64,000 nt of DNA. It comes from Hymenoscyphus infarciens. Taxonomy: Eukaryota; Ascomycota; Leotiomycetes; Helotiales; Helotiaceae. Shown here one piece after another: positions 21,661 to 34,025 of this stretch. The stretch covers positions 1 through 64,000 of the forward strand of contig LLCB01000064.1 of the NCBI GenBank assembly GCA_001414345.1, in the 5' to 3' direction. The notes below the pieces were generated by a model that had not been told where the DNA came from, did not search any database, and was given only the letters and a program-made list of their open reading frames with translations. Position 1 is the first letter of the stretch, and each line of letters opens with the position of its first letter. The translations under genes were made by a program, and so were the position numbers.

Positions 21661-24600
21661 GCGAGGGGTGGAGTGAAATCGCGAAAAGGCTGCGTGCGGG
21701 CGAGGCGAGGAAGGGAAATAGAGGGCGCTATGTGAGGCGTGTTGGTGATTTCGGATTCTTGACTTTGCATTACTTTTCGGTCTTCTGCAGATGTTTGTTT
21801 GTTGGGTAAGTAGTCGTGATATGATTTTGGGCGTCGGGCGCGAAGATAGTGACCGTGAGTACGACTGAGTACAGGCCTTGCAGGTGAGCGTGTACCAAGT
21901 GACTGGACGCTAGGTAGTAGTCGGTCCCGCAACAACCAGCTGCGCCCCGCGAAGTGAGCCCTATATTTCTGGCAGCTGGAAAGCGGATTGATGACAGAGG
22001 AAGAAACTCGTTCTCCCGTATGGATCCGGAATCATATCGGCATCCCGATCCCAGATGAGGCCGAAGAAAACGAGGCGATTCAGATGCGCAGTTCTTGTAC
22101 CTGCGCTAGGTACTAGGTTTGGCTAGGTGTGGTAATAGAAACTTGTCTACAGAGCAGCCAGGTATAGGTACAGTATACAGTACTCAACTACAATTGTTTG
22201 CCTCCCTCCATCATCCATCACACCACAGAGCTGACGTGACCCAGTCAGTCTATTCCTGCTCATCGCCATCGACTCTCCCCTCGACTCCATAGTAACAACT
22301 ATTTATCCGTCGCCTCTTTGAAATGCCAAGTTTATCTTCAAGGAACTGGCCATAGGAGTGGAATTTCATTTCATTTCGAACCCGAAAGCTTCCCCTGCAA
22401 CAATGACGTTGACTCCTGGGTCCGCAGATCCGGCCTCTCATGGGGAAGCCATGGAGGGGGGTTGAGGTTTCATCGCGAGGCAGTGCTTCAGGGGTCTTTG
22501 GGCTTGCAAACAAATGAAAGTCCTGAAGGCCTTCGTCTATTTTCTCGCCTTCGCTTGTAATCTTAATTTCCATCGAGATGATGTCGAGATGATGGACTTT
22601 TCACTTCAAGGGAATAACTCTACCGAGGTGTGGCGATGGCAGGCTCTCGAGGGAGCTCCAGGACCAATTTTGAATTTTGGCTTGCGAACTTCGTCTGAAA
22701 TTATCAATGGCTTTTCCTTGTTGGTCTCTCCGTTTATCTCGGAAACTCTTTTCGAAGTTCGGTTTCCAAGCAAAAGCTTAGTTGAGCCCATTGACTCGTG
22801 GTCTTGGGCATTACAATATCTGTCCGGAAGAATCCGCAAGGCAGACTTCCATTCATAAAGCTGACCTCGACGCGCAATCCCATCGCAAGTGAGGGGGAGG
22901 GTACGAATACAAGAGAGGCGCTGCACTTATTCGAAGGCAAGGAGTTTCGCGATATCTTTAGACTTTACTTATTCATCAAATCAGTTATCGTTCCTCGCTT
23001 TTGTTTCGATTAAATTGGATCTTTGAAATCAGACTTTGCAGCTGACACCAGGTTCTCGGAATCGCGGATCGAGCCTGTACATCGTCGATCAAAGTGTAGA
23101 AAAAGACTCTTTTGATTGGAAATAACCGAGACAAAAACGGAAAGAATTTTGAAATACGGCACTGCTACGGTACGAATGCGGAGCGTTTTTTCTTGTTTCT
23201 GAGTGCACTCGATGGATGGATGTGGAATGGTTATCCAACGGATACATCAAATCGATATATTATCTAGCTTCAGGGATATCTAATGCATATTCCCTTTTTC
23301 GGGTTATTTTTAGCCCCTTTTTGCCTACAGAAATCACTCCTTTTGGCCTGTTTTTTCCTCAACCGTGGGCCGGGTCCTGGTGGTCCACATAAATTTGGTG
23401 GTCTACCCGGTTCTCTTTTAGCACCTTTGAGAGTCATATGACAACGAAATATCTAAGAATAAGTCGAACTGTTAGTAGGTCACTTGGGCATTAGTCTCTA
23501 TTTTTTTTTAATTAATGTGTTGTATGAATTTTGCCTTTCCGTGCAGAGTGTGCAAAGTGCAAAAAGGGAAGTTTCCCCCTCTTCGTAGAGCCATTTACGG
23601 AAACACCTGCCGAGTTCAGTACAGGCTTTTTCCTACAACCCTCATCACTTTGTTGAGCTTCAATAAGGGAAAGAAAATGGCAAAAATGCGAGTCAATTCT
23701 AAAGAAGCTAAATAATCTTGAAATCAATAGTTACAACTTTTATATGCGTTGTTGTAGTTTTGTAAGTAGTTACAAAGGTGTTCGATATTCTGAAATGACG
23801 AATGTATCATTTCACTTATCTTTTGACTACTTAGGGGCCTCAAATGAACTGTTCTTCCTCATTCAATTTTTTAGTGGTTTGCTGAACTGGATAGATCAAA
23901 AAGTTGTCCTTCGATTAATCGAGAGCACTGGTTCTGGCACGGCTTGTTGATTTGTTAGTGCTTCTTACTCAACTTCCGGCCTATGCGCGAGCTAGAAACT
24001 ATCGTATTGAATGATCAACTGCTAAATTGTTTTGGTTGAAATTAGAATTTCATGCAAGGGAGTCGAAATCCAAGATTAGAAATACCCCATGTAGGAAAGA
24101 GTAAGGTAACTTATTCTTTCACTACTTGTCAAATAGCCATGCAAAGAAACCTCGTACTAGGCAGAATAATCTACTCCAGTCTCTCATGAAAATCGCTATA
24201 CATAACTAATTACTTCCACTTCGTAGGTAAAGATCGCCACAACACTTGCTTACACTCGCATTCAACAGAAAAAAGGCCAGTACATATCTCTCTCTGTTCT
24301 GAAGCTGTAATTACTAACCGAAAGCCATTGTTCAAAAAAATCTGCTTCCAAGTTTTTGGGATAAGCTGGGGTACGAACCTGAATAATATGCTGCTGCTTT
24401 TGCTATCCACACACTTTGCCTGTTGACTCCAAGAAACGCGCCAATGTTGGATTAACTTCTTGGCCAATTGCACCTACCATGAGTAAACACTCACCTGATA
24501 GCAATCAAACCAACAAGCAAAAGATTGGTATCACTATTTTCTAAGTTGCGACTGCGAAGGTTGCTTCTTCATACCATCGGTCAGCATTACATGCCTGACA

Positions 24601-24691
24601 TCACCCCACCAACGTTTCGGCTGCACCATTTTCCCACCCCCAACGACAGTAAACATGCACAAGTAGCTATCAGAAGTCGCCGTCGTTAATT
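21661..24691. other. 3-kb gene-poor interval
   Basis: It may hold a first exon of the patatin-fold gene (21600-21935). Beyond that no frame with recognisable protein character was found. Frames at 22514-22858 and on the opposite strand overlap each other and show no family resemblance. No clear repeats. Confidence 0.4.
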
Positions 24692-25472
24692 ATGGCTTCT
24701 AAATTTACCCAACCAAAGGGGGAGGAGGCAGCTGAGTCGCAACGATTAGGAAACGACGAGATAGTTCCTTCGTACGGCAGTCATACCACAGATAACCCAT
24801 ACACAGAAGACCAAGGCACGAAGTATGGAATAGGTCTTCCATTAGAGGAAGGACTGGATCTTCAGGACGTACCTTCTCCAACACCGTTACCCATGAGCGA
24901 ACTGTCTCCAGAGCTTCCGACATCAACTGGCCCTCTCTCTCTCTGACTCTTGATAAAGACCTCATTTCCCGAACACAATACCGGCAACAGCCTTATACTC
25001 ACTGGACTTTACTTTGAACTCCATGGGTAATTCGATTATCGTTCGACGTTCTGGGAAAGCACCACGAGGCAAGATTGTTGATAAGGAGTTGTATGGCATC
25101 ACTCGCCAACCAATGAGTGGCAGTCTTCTATTCGAAATTCAAGGAAAGCGACAGAGTACTTTCCCAGCAACTGGAAAGATACAGTTCAAAGCTGGAATTC
25201 TTGGAAGATACTGGGAATGCCGATACAAAAACAAGTTTGTTTTGAAAGGCAAAAAGGGCATCTGGACAAATGTCCATGGAAATGTTGTTGCGAGGGAAGT
25301 GAATGAAGTTCCTGAGGGAAGCAAGAAAGGGGTTCAAGGCAAACTTGTTCTGAATTTTGAAGGGGGTATTGACGGGCTGATGGTTGATCTGGTGGTTGCT
25401 GTTTGGTGTACGACGATTTGGGCTACTGGAACCTACGGAGCGAGAGAGATGAAGCACACCGAGAAAGTTTGA
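24692..25472 (+). pseudogene. Unknown fungal protein gene with two apparent frameshifts
   Basis: An N-terminal disordered part (MASKFTQPKGEEAAESQRLG..., to about 24940) and a C-terminal globular part (TLNSMGNSIIVRRSGKAPRG, then RQPMSGSLLFEIQGKRQST, ending at 25472) lie in different frames. The linking segment TLDKDLIS is in the third frame. The shift points fall at a CT dinucleotide run (about 24932-24945) and near 24970-24985. No GT-AG intron with the right phase joins the parts. It is either a recent pseudogene, a sequencing error, or a shorter protein starting at Met 25023 (150 aa). The layout resembles a lipid/ligand-binding-like fungal family I cannot name. Confidence 0.5.
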
Positions 25473-26924
25473 TTAACTTGGGATAGGTGACGGATTTCTA
25501 ACACGTAGCCAGTTTCTTGGAAGTTCAATAAAGGCCAACTACGGAATGAATAGCAGCAAGAGGTCTTTATAAAAGCTCACTATTCTAGACTTCACACAAT
25601 TCCACATTATTCCGCCATAGCTTCGTGATAACCGAGCAGACAAACGTGTGACGATAAAAGACCTTTTGCCTTCCACCTCATCATCACCCTCTGCAAATCC
25701 CTTCAGCATGTATTACTACTACTTCAACCTTACACAACAATGGCCCAAGAATATACTTCGGAACGTAAACTTGGAATACTCACACATTCTATTGTAAGCC
25801 TAATCAACAGCACATATCACCCCCCCCCCCCCCCTCGTGGGAAACTCGTGGGCTGATCACAACTTCCCAGTTCAAATCGCTCAAGTAAAAGGCTACACCT
25901 AAGAAAGTCACTGTTCAAGCCCTCGGTTTGGTTCATTCATTTTAGTTCCACTATTGACATGTGGAGGACTACTGAGAATCAGAGTGGGTAAGCATATCGA
26001 GTAATAGAAATAAGAGACAACATATCATCATTTCAGTGTTTTGTGGCCTTTGTAATCTTCAAGTGGTAAAGGTAAGGTAAGAGAATCCGAAAATACCTTA
26101 TATAAATTGCCACAGTTTTCGTAATACGAAGGCACTTGACAGCTTTTGAGGTGGGAATGTTCTCAACGACTACGAAATAATATTTACAGGTGAGCAAGTA
26201 CAATCTGCTGACAGATTCAAGCAGTGCTCTTTATACACCTGGCCAAGAGTCTATTTAGGATGACTAAAATCATTGTCAAGGATGTTTTGAGGAACGGATT
26301 TTTGGCGATTTAAAACACCCGGTCAACCTACTGGGCTTACCAACCACTCTAGGTCACCCTACTGCCGAAAATTGTCTAGGACAACTAGAAATATTGTTCG
26401 AGAAGGCTCCGAAGAGTTAGGAGCTCGTTTTCTCAATTTTTTAAACCTTTTCGAGTAATAGTTGGAATTATCTAAAAATATCTCGGACGACCAGATAAAG
26501 GGAAGAAACGTAAAGGGTGCTAGAGAGTAAGGTATGCTTAGTTCTGAAATCTATGGGTTGTACAAATGTTCTTTCAAATAGAGATCAAGTGTTGCATGAA
26601 ATTGAAGAACTTGGAGTGGAATCGGCACGAATTTCAAAGAGATTCAGGGGAGAATCATGCATATTCAAGTTGAAAGGGTGAGGAGGGGTCATAAAAAAAC
26701 GTACTAAAGTCAATCACCAGCGTTTAGTTGAATGGAAGGTTTGAAATACATCACGTGGTGGCCTGGCATTTTCGCGCTCGAGCGAGACCCTTTCAAGTTA
26801 CGCGACGACCTTCAACTGGAGAGCCTCGGAGCAACTTGAGCAACCAACACCTTCGTCCTTTTCAACGACAGACCTGGCTACCAAAACCAACACCTTGGGA
26901 AGACACATCCGAGACATCGTCAAG
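25473..26924. other. Intergenic, 16-base C tract
   Basis: No gene recognised. A poly-C run lies at about 25820-25835. The last 200 bp are the promoter region of the polynucleotide kinase/phosphatase gene. Confidence 0.45.
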
Positions 26925-28875
26925 ATGGCGGGTTCCTCGGCACCAGCGAAACGCAAGCACAGCACCCTCGACGCGCCTGTCTCCCCTCCCCCCTCACGTC
27001 GCAAGGTTCAATCCTCGACGACGAGTATGTACCGTCCTTCCTTCATCACTGTAGTACTTGTCGAACCCAGCTAACAAGTCGTCGACAGAGACTGCCGTTT
27101 CCTCATTCTTCACCCCCGCATCCCAGAAGCCCCCGGTGAAGATCAACTGGCAAGAACGTTCCGCGGACGAATCCTCACCTAATACCCTGCTTGTGGCGAA
27201 ATATATACCGGGGAACTCAAGTTCTGGACTCGGTGCTCACGATAACAAGAACAAGAAAGTTGCCGCATTCGACTTCGTTCGTAATCTCCGCTTTCGATCG
27301 ATGGTGTCCCGGTAACGCTGACATGGATTTGTCTCGTAGGATTCGACTCTCATCAAAACCTCCTCGGGCAAAACGTTTGCTTCCAACAGCGATGACTGGA
27401 AATGGTGGGATCCATCAGTACCTGGAAGACTTCGAAAACTCTATCATGAGGAAGGGTACGTTGCATTCCGCATCCCATAGATAGGATCAAATAACTAAGA
27501 ATGTCCTAGGTACCGGGTCGCGATTGTCAGTAACCAGGGAGGAGTATCTTTGAAATCAGACCCGAAAATCTCCAAATCAAATCAATCCAAAGTATCCATC
27601 TTCAAGGCCAAGGTTTCGGCCGTCTTGAATCAGCTGGACCTGCCAGTCACTCTCTATGCAGCTACCGAGAAGGATATATATCGTAAACCATGCACAGGAA
27701 TGTGGAAAGAATTGTTGGACGATTACGATATTCATCCTGATGACCTTGATCTGGAGCACTCCATTTTCGTTGGTGATGCTGCCGGGCGTCACGCGGAGGC
27801 GAGGAAACCAAAAGACTTCAGTTGTTCTGATCGGTATGGCCCATTACCTCCGTTTGAGGGATTACAATATTTACACAGGATAGCAATTTTGCAGGGAACA
27901 TCGGTCTCAAGTTTCAAACTCCGGAAGAGTTCTTTCTGGCCGAATCACCTAGACCTTTTACTCTCGCCTTTGAGCCCTCGGAATTCGTGCGCCGTTCTGC
28001 GGCTGAAGGTTCGTCACAGCGTGTAACGTTCTACTGCTTCGCGGGAACGATAACTTATCTTTGTCTAGTTTCTGCGCCTTTTCTAAAGAAAAATAAACAA
28101 GACATTGTCATGTTTTGTGGAAGCCCAGGTGCCGGCAAATCGACGTACTATTGGCGTCGCCTGGAACCAATCGGATATGAGAGAATTAATCAAGACATTC
28201 TAAAAACAGTGTGTATTACATGTTACAGAGCGTGATCATTAGTCTGATACTCAATTAGCGGGAGAAGTGTTTGAAGGTTGCAGAAGAGTTCTTGATAGAA
28301 GGCAAATCCGTGGCAGTTGGTTAGTACCGATATTATCCGTTTAGCGGAAGGCGTATGCATGCTAATTTTGCCATAGATAATACCAATGCCGATGTTGATG
28401 TTCGCAAGAAATGGGTCCAGCTTGCACAGAAGCATTCCGTGCCGATCCGCTGTGTACATTTCACTGCCACCACCATTCTCTCTGAGCACAACGCTGCAGT
28501 TCGAGCGTTTAACAAAAGCGTGAGTGACCCCCCTCAGCAACGCAATGCATTCGATCCCAACGAAGAGTTGCCGTATGCAAAGCCTTGTCACATATGGACA
28601 TTGGCATGTGAGTATGTAGCTCATCAGTCGTGCTTAGATGAACCCTGAAAATCGACCCATTCTCTCTGGTATGGCATTCAAAGGTTTCAAGTCAAGGTAT
28701 CATGCTCCTGAATTGAGTGAGGGATTTCAAGATATCACCGTGGTTGCTTTCCAGGTACGCTTATTACTCATGTCTACAGTATCGTTTTACATTCCTTTGT
28801 ACTAACTTGGTTACTCAAATTTAGTTCGAGGGTACTGACGCGGAGAAAGAAGTGTGGCTACGACATTGGACTTGA
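26925..28875 (+). CDS. pnk1: Bifunctional polynucleotide 3'-phosphatase/5'-kinase
   Basis: Ten exons: 26925-27024, 27089-27276, 27340-27455, 27510-27833, 27884-28008, 28069-28208, 28259-28319, 28377-28519, 28638-28754, 28825-28875. They sum to 454 aa with every junction in phase. The enzyme repairs DNA strand-break ends, removing 3'-phosphate and phosphorylating 5'-OH. The N-terminal HAD phosphatase has the DxDxT motif (D95-F-D-S-T99, split by intron 2), VAIVSNQGG and IFVGDAAGR. The C-terminal kinase has Walker A GSPGAGKST (302-310) and the VDNTNAD motif, then PIRCVHF and FKGFKSRY. A nuclear-type basic, Ser/Pro-rich N-terminus precedes the catalytic domains. No FHA domain is present, as usual in fungi. 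The eighth intron (28520-28637, 118 bp) is longest; partial retention would add a stretch of residues, but the spliced form matches the family. Confidence 0.93.
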
Positions 28876-31800
28876 GGAATTCGCCAAAATGGGTGTGAAG
28901 AGCAGCAGCTCGTGTACCAGCTTACAGCCGCATCATCAACCCCAATTCGACCTCTTACACCCTAAAGATTGCGTGGCTAATTATACCCCTCTTTCGTATC
29001 TTATGGTGATGTAAAAGACATTTTTGTCATTCGACTTGATGAGGGGTCAATTGGTTTTCCCGGATATCGACGCGTTATCAAAATTCACCGTCACGACTCA
29101 GAATAAGCCTAATGTCATTTTTTCTGTTGGGTGACTCGAAATGCAACCTGTCGCAATCAACTCGCATCTTAGGGTTACGCTTATACTATAGCTTCTCGAC
29201 TTTCGGCGAAAGCAGTGGATGTCATGAATGGAGAGAAATGAGGTGCATTGCCAAATGCCGCTATTGGGTGGTAAAAAAATTCTTTGCATCACGGCTTCGT
29301 CAATGCCGTTCTACAATTATCATACTTCAAGGGTAAGAATTTATCAATCACGTCACGGTGTGGTTTTGTGGCCGACATTTCGAGAATTTTAGCTGCAGCA
29401 ACCATTCCAAGGTTGTTGCTAGGGCTGCTGCTGACTTTTACAGCGGAGACATGATGTTAAAATAGAAATCCACACATTCTGTGGTTCCATTTTCCCATGG
29501 CAGAATGACATTGTTGACCTCCCACTCCTCAGTTTTATAGACTTGCTATTTTAGTTAAGTGACTTTGCTTATACAAGACACTTGAATCAAGTGATTCTGT
29601 CAATGGTGCGTTTTGACGTATGTTTTGTTTACTCTCGAGCAACTTGTTTTGATGATCCCTCTGCGGTGGGTCTTGAAAGTTCAAGGCCCAGGCAATAAGA
29701 GGCGGGTGTGTCACGACTCGCAGACTTCTTTTGTGGAGAAATAGACTTTCTTCGAAAAGAGCACGCCATGGCCCGAACGACCAAAGCCTAAAAGAAGAGG
29801 CTGGCGTTTGACCTTTTGCTGATCTTGGGCTAGTGTTTGTCCCAATTTGACGGTCTGAACTGAACTTATGGGGTAGTTAGTGGGGTCTCAATTGCTCGAG
29901 CAAACGACAGAATATCTCGGCCGAATTCGCTCAGCCTAGTCTTGTCTAGAAACACTGGTTGCATTCTTCCTCGTGGCCCAAGTTTAACAAAGCTGTCCCC
30001 CGTTGAGTGACACTGCCGTCCGGAGAGAAGCCGTATTGGCCACATGGAATGACCACACAGCACGCAGACTCACCCGCCACATGTTAACCACCTCAATTGG
30101 ACCCTCACATGCTAAGGGAAGTCTTACGGAATACGGAGAGTGTCGGCTGCAAAATGATTGGTACCATCGGCTGGAAGGCGCGGGGTGTGTTGTTGGCAAG
30201 GCTTGATGGCCCTCGTGCTGGGATTTTTTGTTTTGTTCCTGGCCCTGACAGAGTCCCCCTACTTTTGCTTTTACGCAGGCCAATCAGGGTGGCGATTCAT
30301 CGTGACGATGGAAACTTGCAGGCTTCCGCGTAACGGACCCGTGGGGGGGGGAGGGATGTGCTGGAAAGATTCTGGACGAATTAGGGTTCAAGGGCAAGGG
30401 AAAAAAGTGTGGAAGACGCTTCGACGGCGCTCATTGACGTTGATTGCTGCGGGAGTCAGGAACGGCAAGATGAGATAGTGAGATTCTGAGAAGTGACGGA
30501 CCACTCTAGGGCCCGAACATCAAGTCTAGCTCGTTTCGGAGGTCGGAATTTGATGAGAGGCAAGCGGTCGGGATTTTCGAATTGCTCCCCTGCCCTGGGA
30601 GAGCCCATGGCTTCTCATCCCCGCCCCTGTTCAACATCTTCCACTCCCCGCTCGCTTTTGCACGCCTTTCGCGCAGGTACCCGGCCCGGCCTGGGAGAGG
30701 GAAAGGATGTGAGGTGTGAGGGTTGTCTCACCACCTCAGGCAATCATCGATGGATACCCATTGCTCACCCTACAACTGTCGAGCAGCCATCAGAGCAGAC
30801 ATCAGTGACTCGTGACCTCTCGTCTGAAATTCTGTTTGTGCATCTGCCCCGGAATAGCCAGTGAGTGACCTTGACGAACGAAGGCAGTCACGGGAAGCTG
30901 ACAACGAATACCACCTGGGCAGTGGGCACTTGTGCTGGCACCACTGGAGAAGATGTCGCAACTGGGACTGGGACCATTCCACACAAGTGGAGGCTTCGTT
31001 CGAGTGGTGGGGATGTTTGGATGTTTGGATGTGTGGAAGACGCTGGGACTGGGACGCAGCCGGGAGTGTAGAGCAGGGAAGGGAGGACAGCCAATTCTGC
31101 AGCTCTCTCTCGAATGCCGTGGCACCGCTGGCCGAGGTTGGCACACTATTCCCAAAGAGCATCACGACCTTCCCTGTCACAAGTTAAGTACAACTCTCAG
31201 GCAGAGAAAGATCACGGATTTACAGGCTCGGGCCATGCAATCAGCTCACCAGAATCAGCAAACAGTTCAGGGACTCTCCCTAACGAGCTACTGCTCAAGA
31301 TTCTCAAGATTCCGTCGGCGACTTTCTCAGTGGTTGGAGTGATGATGTTTCCAGGATTTCAGGGACTGGATGGCGTGAGTTGCTTTTTTCGCAGTGTGCT
31401 TCCACACCCCAAAGGCTCGCTCGCTTGGGGTTTAAACGGCCGGCGCCTTTTCTTTTCCACCCATCCCCTAATGGATGTGTTCTCCAGTTCAGTGACATCC
31501 TCCCCCGTTCACATCCCTCCTTCTCCACTGGGTCTTCTCCCACACTCCGTGGGAACCTTTTGACTGGCTCACTGATTCGAGCTCATTGGCCCTGGTTGTT
31601 CGGCAGGGACCTTCTGTTATTTTCACCCTGCGTGCCCTGTCGTAACTTATTGCCCAGACTTCTCACCCTCCCTTGCCTCTTTGCCAGCCCATCGCTCACA
31701 GCTCACAGCGTCAGTGGGACCACCACCCACCACCACCTTGGCCTCCCTGTTCCACTGGGACTTCTAGTCAAGGTATCCACCCACACTAGATTAGAGCTTC

Positions 31801-32306
31801 CACGCAGCAGACAGGCAGCGGACCCGGACCTTCAGTCTTTGACTGGGGCAGCACCCTCAATGGACTGATGCCACTGCCAGCCAGTGACCAGTCTCCACTA
31901 CCAGACCAGCTCCCTAGCTCCCTAGCTCCCTAGCTCCTCTGTCTTGGGCCTTGATTGGGAGTTCCGGAAGTGTGTGCGAACTCTGCCAGCAGCGCGAACG
32001 GGCTTGTTTATGACTGGCTGCGTGGCCTTCGCAGAAAACATTGCACCAGGCCCAAGTCGCCCAACACTCTTTTTCTCCTACGTGTACCTACCTACCTCTC
32101 TTCGAATCACGACCTAACTCCAGCTGTCTCCGAACACGTACGACTCCGTAAGACTGTGTGGGCAACCAATTCCTCCATCCAAAGTTTACTCGACGAAAAA
32201 AAAGAAGCATACAAGAACATGTCGCCCGTCTGCTTTCAATAATCGGTGACCAACAGCGCAGCCAGAAAACGCACCCACACGAAATTCACATTTGCAGAAC
32301 GCCAAA
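28876..32306. other. 3.4-kb gene-poor interval, CT-rich towards the right
   Basis: Many overlapping frames on both strands from 30490 to 32240 have no family character and are typical of GC-richer non-coding DNA. From about 31400 it is pyrimidine-rich, with a CTAGCTCC triplet array at about 31913-31937. This fits a long promoter/5' leader of the gene at 32307. Confidence 0.4.
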
Positions 32307-34025
32307 ATGTCACCAAAGCTCAAGCCGCTATTGCTGCCACAATTGGTGGAGGAGAGAAGGCAAAGGGAAAGCATACTTGATACCGAAAAGGATCTCTCAT
32401 CCTCCTCCTTTTACTCCCAGACTTCAACAACATCGTCTGAGGTACCGTCGCCAGTTACCCCAACATCCTCTCGGCAAGGGCACATGAGATATTCTAGCTC
32501 TACATCCTCAGTCGAATCAACATTTCACGCTGCGCTCACCGACAGCCCATCGTCGCCAACATTCGTAGGGTCCAAATCGAGCAAGCGATCATTGCCAGAC
32601 GTCCAGGAAGAGCCACAAGAGCGAGATGAGGATTTTGATATATTTGACGATGAGGCTGATGACGACCTCTACGATTGCTTGTGTGAGTGGCTACGAGCGG
32701 GGTTCATTGTAAATGGGATCATAGCTAATACATGTAACACAATAGGTGATAGCCAACAGTGTCTCCACCGCGATCCGACAATGGCTCAAAGTTCAGAACA
32801 GCTTTCTATACAGCAGACCTTTGATTATGATCTGGCCGATGGATTTCTAAGCGACGGGGAGTATTCGCTGAGTTCTCGTTCAAAGAAACGAAGAGCGAGC
32901 GGATCGCCTCTTACTGGGCTGGCTGGTCGACTGGGAAATCGGTTTCCGTCGTTTTCTCGCAAGTGGCGATCTAGAAAGGGAACTAATTCGACCGGTTCCA
33001 TCGTCTCGGATTCCCAGAACGAGAAAACCGCTTCCCGCGCCGCGTCAAGTCGGTCATCCTCCGTCTCGAACTCAACTCGACAAGCGCTGGACCAACCATT
33101 CGAGCCCCAGATGCCGCCCACTCCGACGGCAAGTGTATTCGATTGTCGCGATGAGCCTTGTCCAGCGCTTCCAATTGATATTGAAAAAGCAAATAGCGAC
33201 ATCGCAGCGCGCGAGGCCGACTTTGCCACAACACCATTACTCCCACCTCTTATGACAGATATTTTTGGCCAGCGGGATATACCCATGCAATCTCCATTAC
33301 AGTCTCCCTCCGTAGCCGATCGCGAACCACATGATCCTTTCAGTGGACATGTCACACCCATCGATTCGGTTACCACCCCCCAGCTGGCTGGTATCCCCTC
33401 GCCACCTCTTAGTACGAAGCCGTCTATCTCCTCATTCCACCCAAATGCAAACCGGCCTGGCCATCTCATTCCATCCTCCGAAATTCCTCCTATTCTTATC
33501 GCCGACCCCAACGATGAATGGGCAAACAAGCTCGGCCACGCAAACTTCTGCATCCTCCCAGAGCCATATATCCCGGAGAGCTTCGACTTGGAAGCGTGTC
33601 GCCAACTACGCGCCAACTGGGACCTTGCACGGTGCAACTTCACCAAGCATCTCGTTAGAACAGGAGAACATTATGGTGTAACCTCGAAAGCCTACAAACT
33701 GACAGAAGAGAAGTGGGCATCGGTGGATGCTACTTGGAGAAAGCACAATGAGATCACCATTACCAACACAGTTGAAAGTGGTAGCGACGCATTTGCAACC
33801 TTGAAGCACAACACACTGGGAGACGGCTCGAACAACAATATTATGACACGCATTCCATCGCTTAACGACCCTCGAAGCGAAGGCAAATTCCCCCTCATGG
33901 GCGATGAAGATATTGTTGGGCCAATGGTCAAGGTGGCTGCACAACTACAGCGTAGCCCAAGCAAGAAAACTAAGATTTTCAAATTCTTCGCCGACAAATT
34001 CCCTTCTGGACTCGGAAAGCCCTGA
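32307..34025 (+). CDS. Ser/Pro-rich disordered fungal protein
   Basis: The start is Met 32307 (MSPKLKPLLLPQLVEERRQR); an in-frame Met at 32292 adds five residues. A 63-bp intron at 32683-32745 (GTGAGT, GCTAATA branch, ATAG) is likely. It is a multiple of three without a stop, so the unspliced frame also stays open (572 aa unspliced, 551 aa spliced). Most of the protein is predicted disordered: Ser/Thr/Pro-rich with an acidic patch (DEDFDIFDDEADDDLYD) and basic stretches (FSRKWRSRK). The only globular part is about residues 395-480 (DEWANKLGHANFCILPEPYI), a conserved-looking helical segment that also contains CRQLRANWDLARCNF. Proteins of this layout occur widely in filamentous ascomycetes without assigned function. 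Confidence 0.8.
   Translation: MSPKLKPLLLPQLVEERRQRESILDTEKDLSSSSFYSQTSTTSSEVPSPVTPTSSRQGHMRYSSSTSSVESTFHAALTDSPSSPTFVGSKSSKRSLPDVQEEPQERDEDFDIFDDEADDDLYDCLCEWLRAGFIVNGIIANTCNTIGDSQQCLHRDPTMAQSSEQLSIQQTFDYDLADGFLSDGEYSLSSRSKKRRASGSPLTGLAGRLGNRFPSFSRKWRSRKGTNSTGSIVSDSQNEKTASRAASSRSSSVSNSTRQALDQPFEPQMPPTPTASVFDCRDEPCPALPIDIEKANSDIAAREADFATTPLLPPLMTDIFGQRDIPMQSPLQSPSVADREPHDPFSGHVTPIDSVTTPQLAGIPSPPLSTKPSISSFHPNANRPGHLIPSSEIPPILIADPNDEWANKLGHANFCILPEPYIPESFDLEACRQLRANWDLARCNFTKHLVRTGEHYGVTSKAYKLTEEKWASVDATWRKHNEITITNTVESGSDAFATLKHNTLGDGSNNNIMTRIPSLNDPRSEGKFPLMGDEDIVGPMVKVAAQLQRSPSKKTKIFKFFADKFPSGLGKP

Noticed and set aside
30490..32240. Cluster of overlapping frames of 100-160 aa on both strands
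   Set aside because: They overlap each other in several frames, lack family features and lie in GC-richer pyrimidine-rich DNA upstream of a gene.
32825..33646. 273-aa minus-strand frame
   Set aside because: It lies antisense to the Ser/Pro-rich gene; its composition follows from that gene's codon use and no family is seen.
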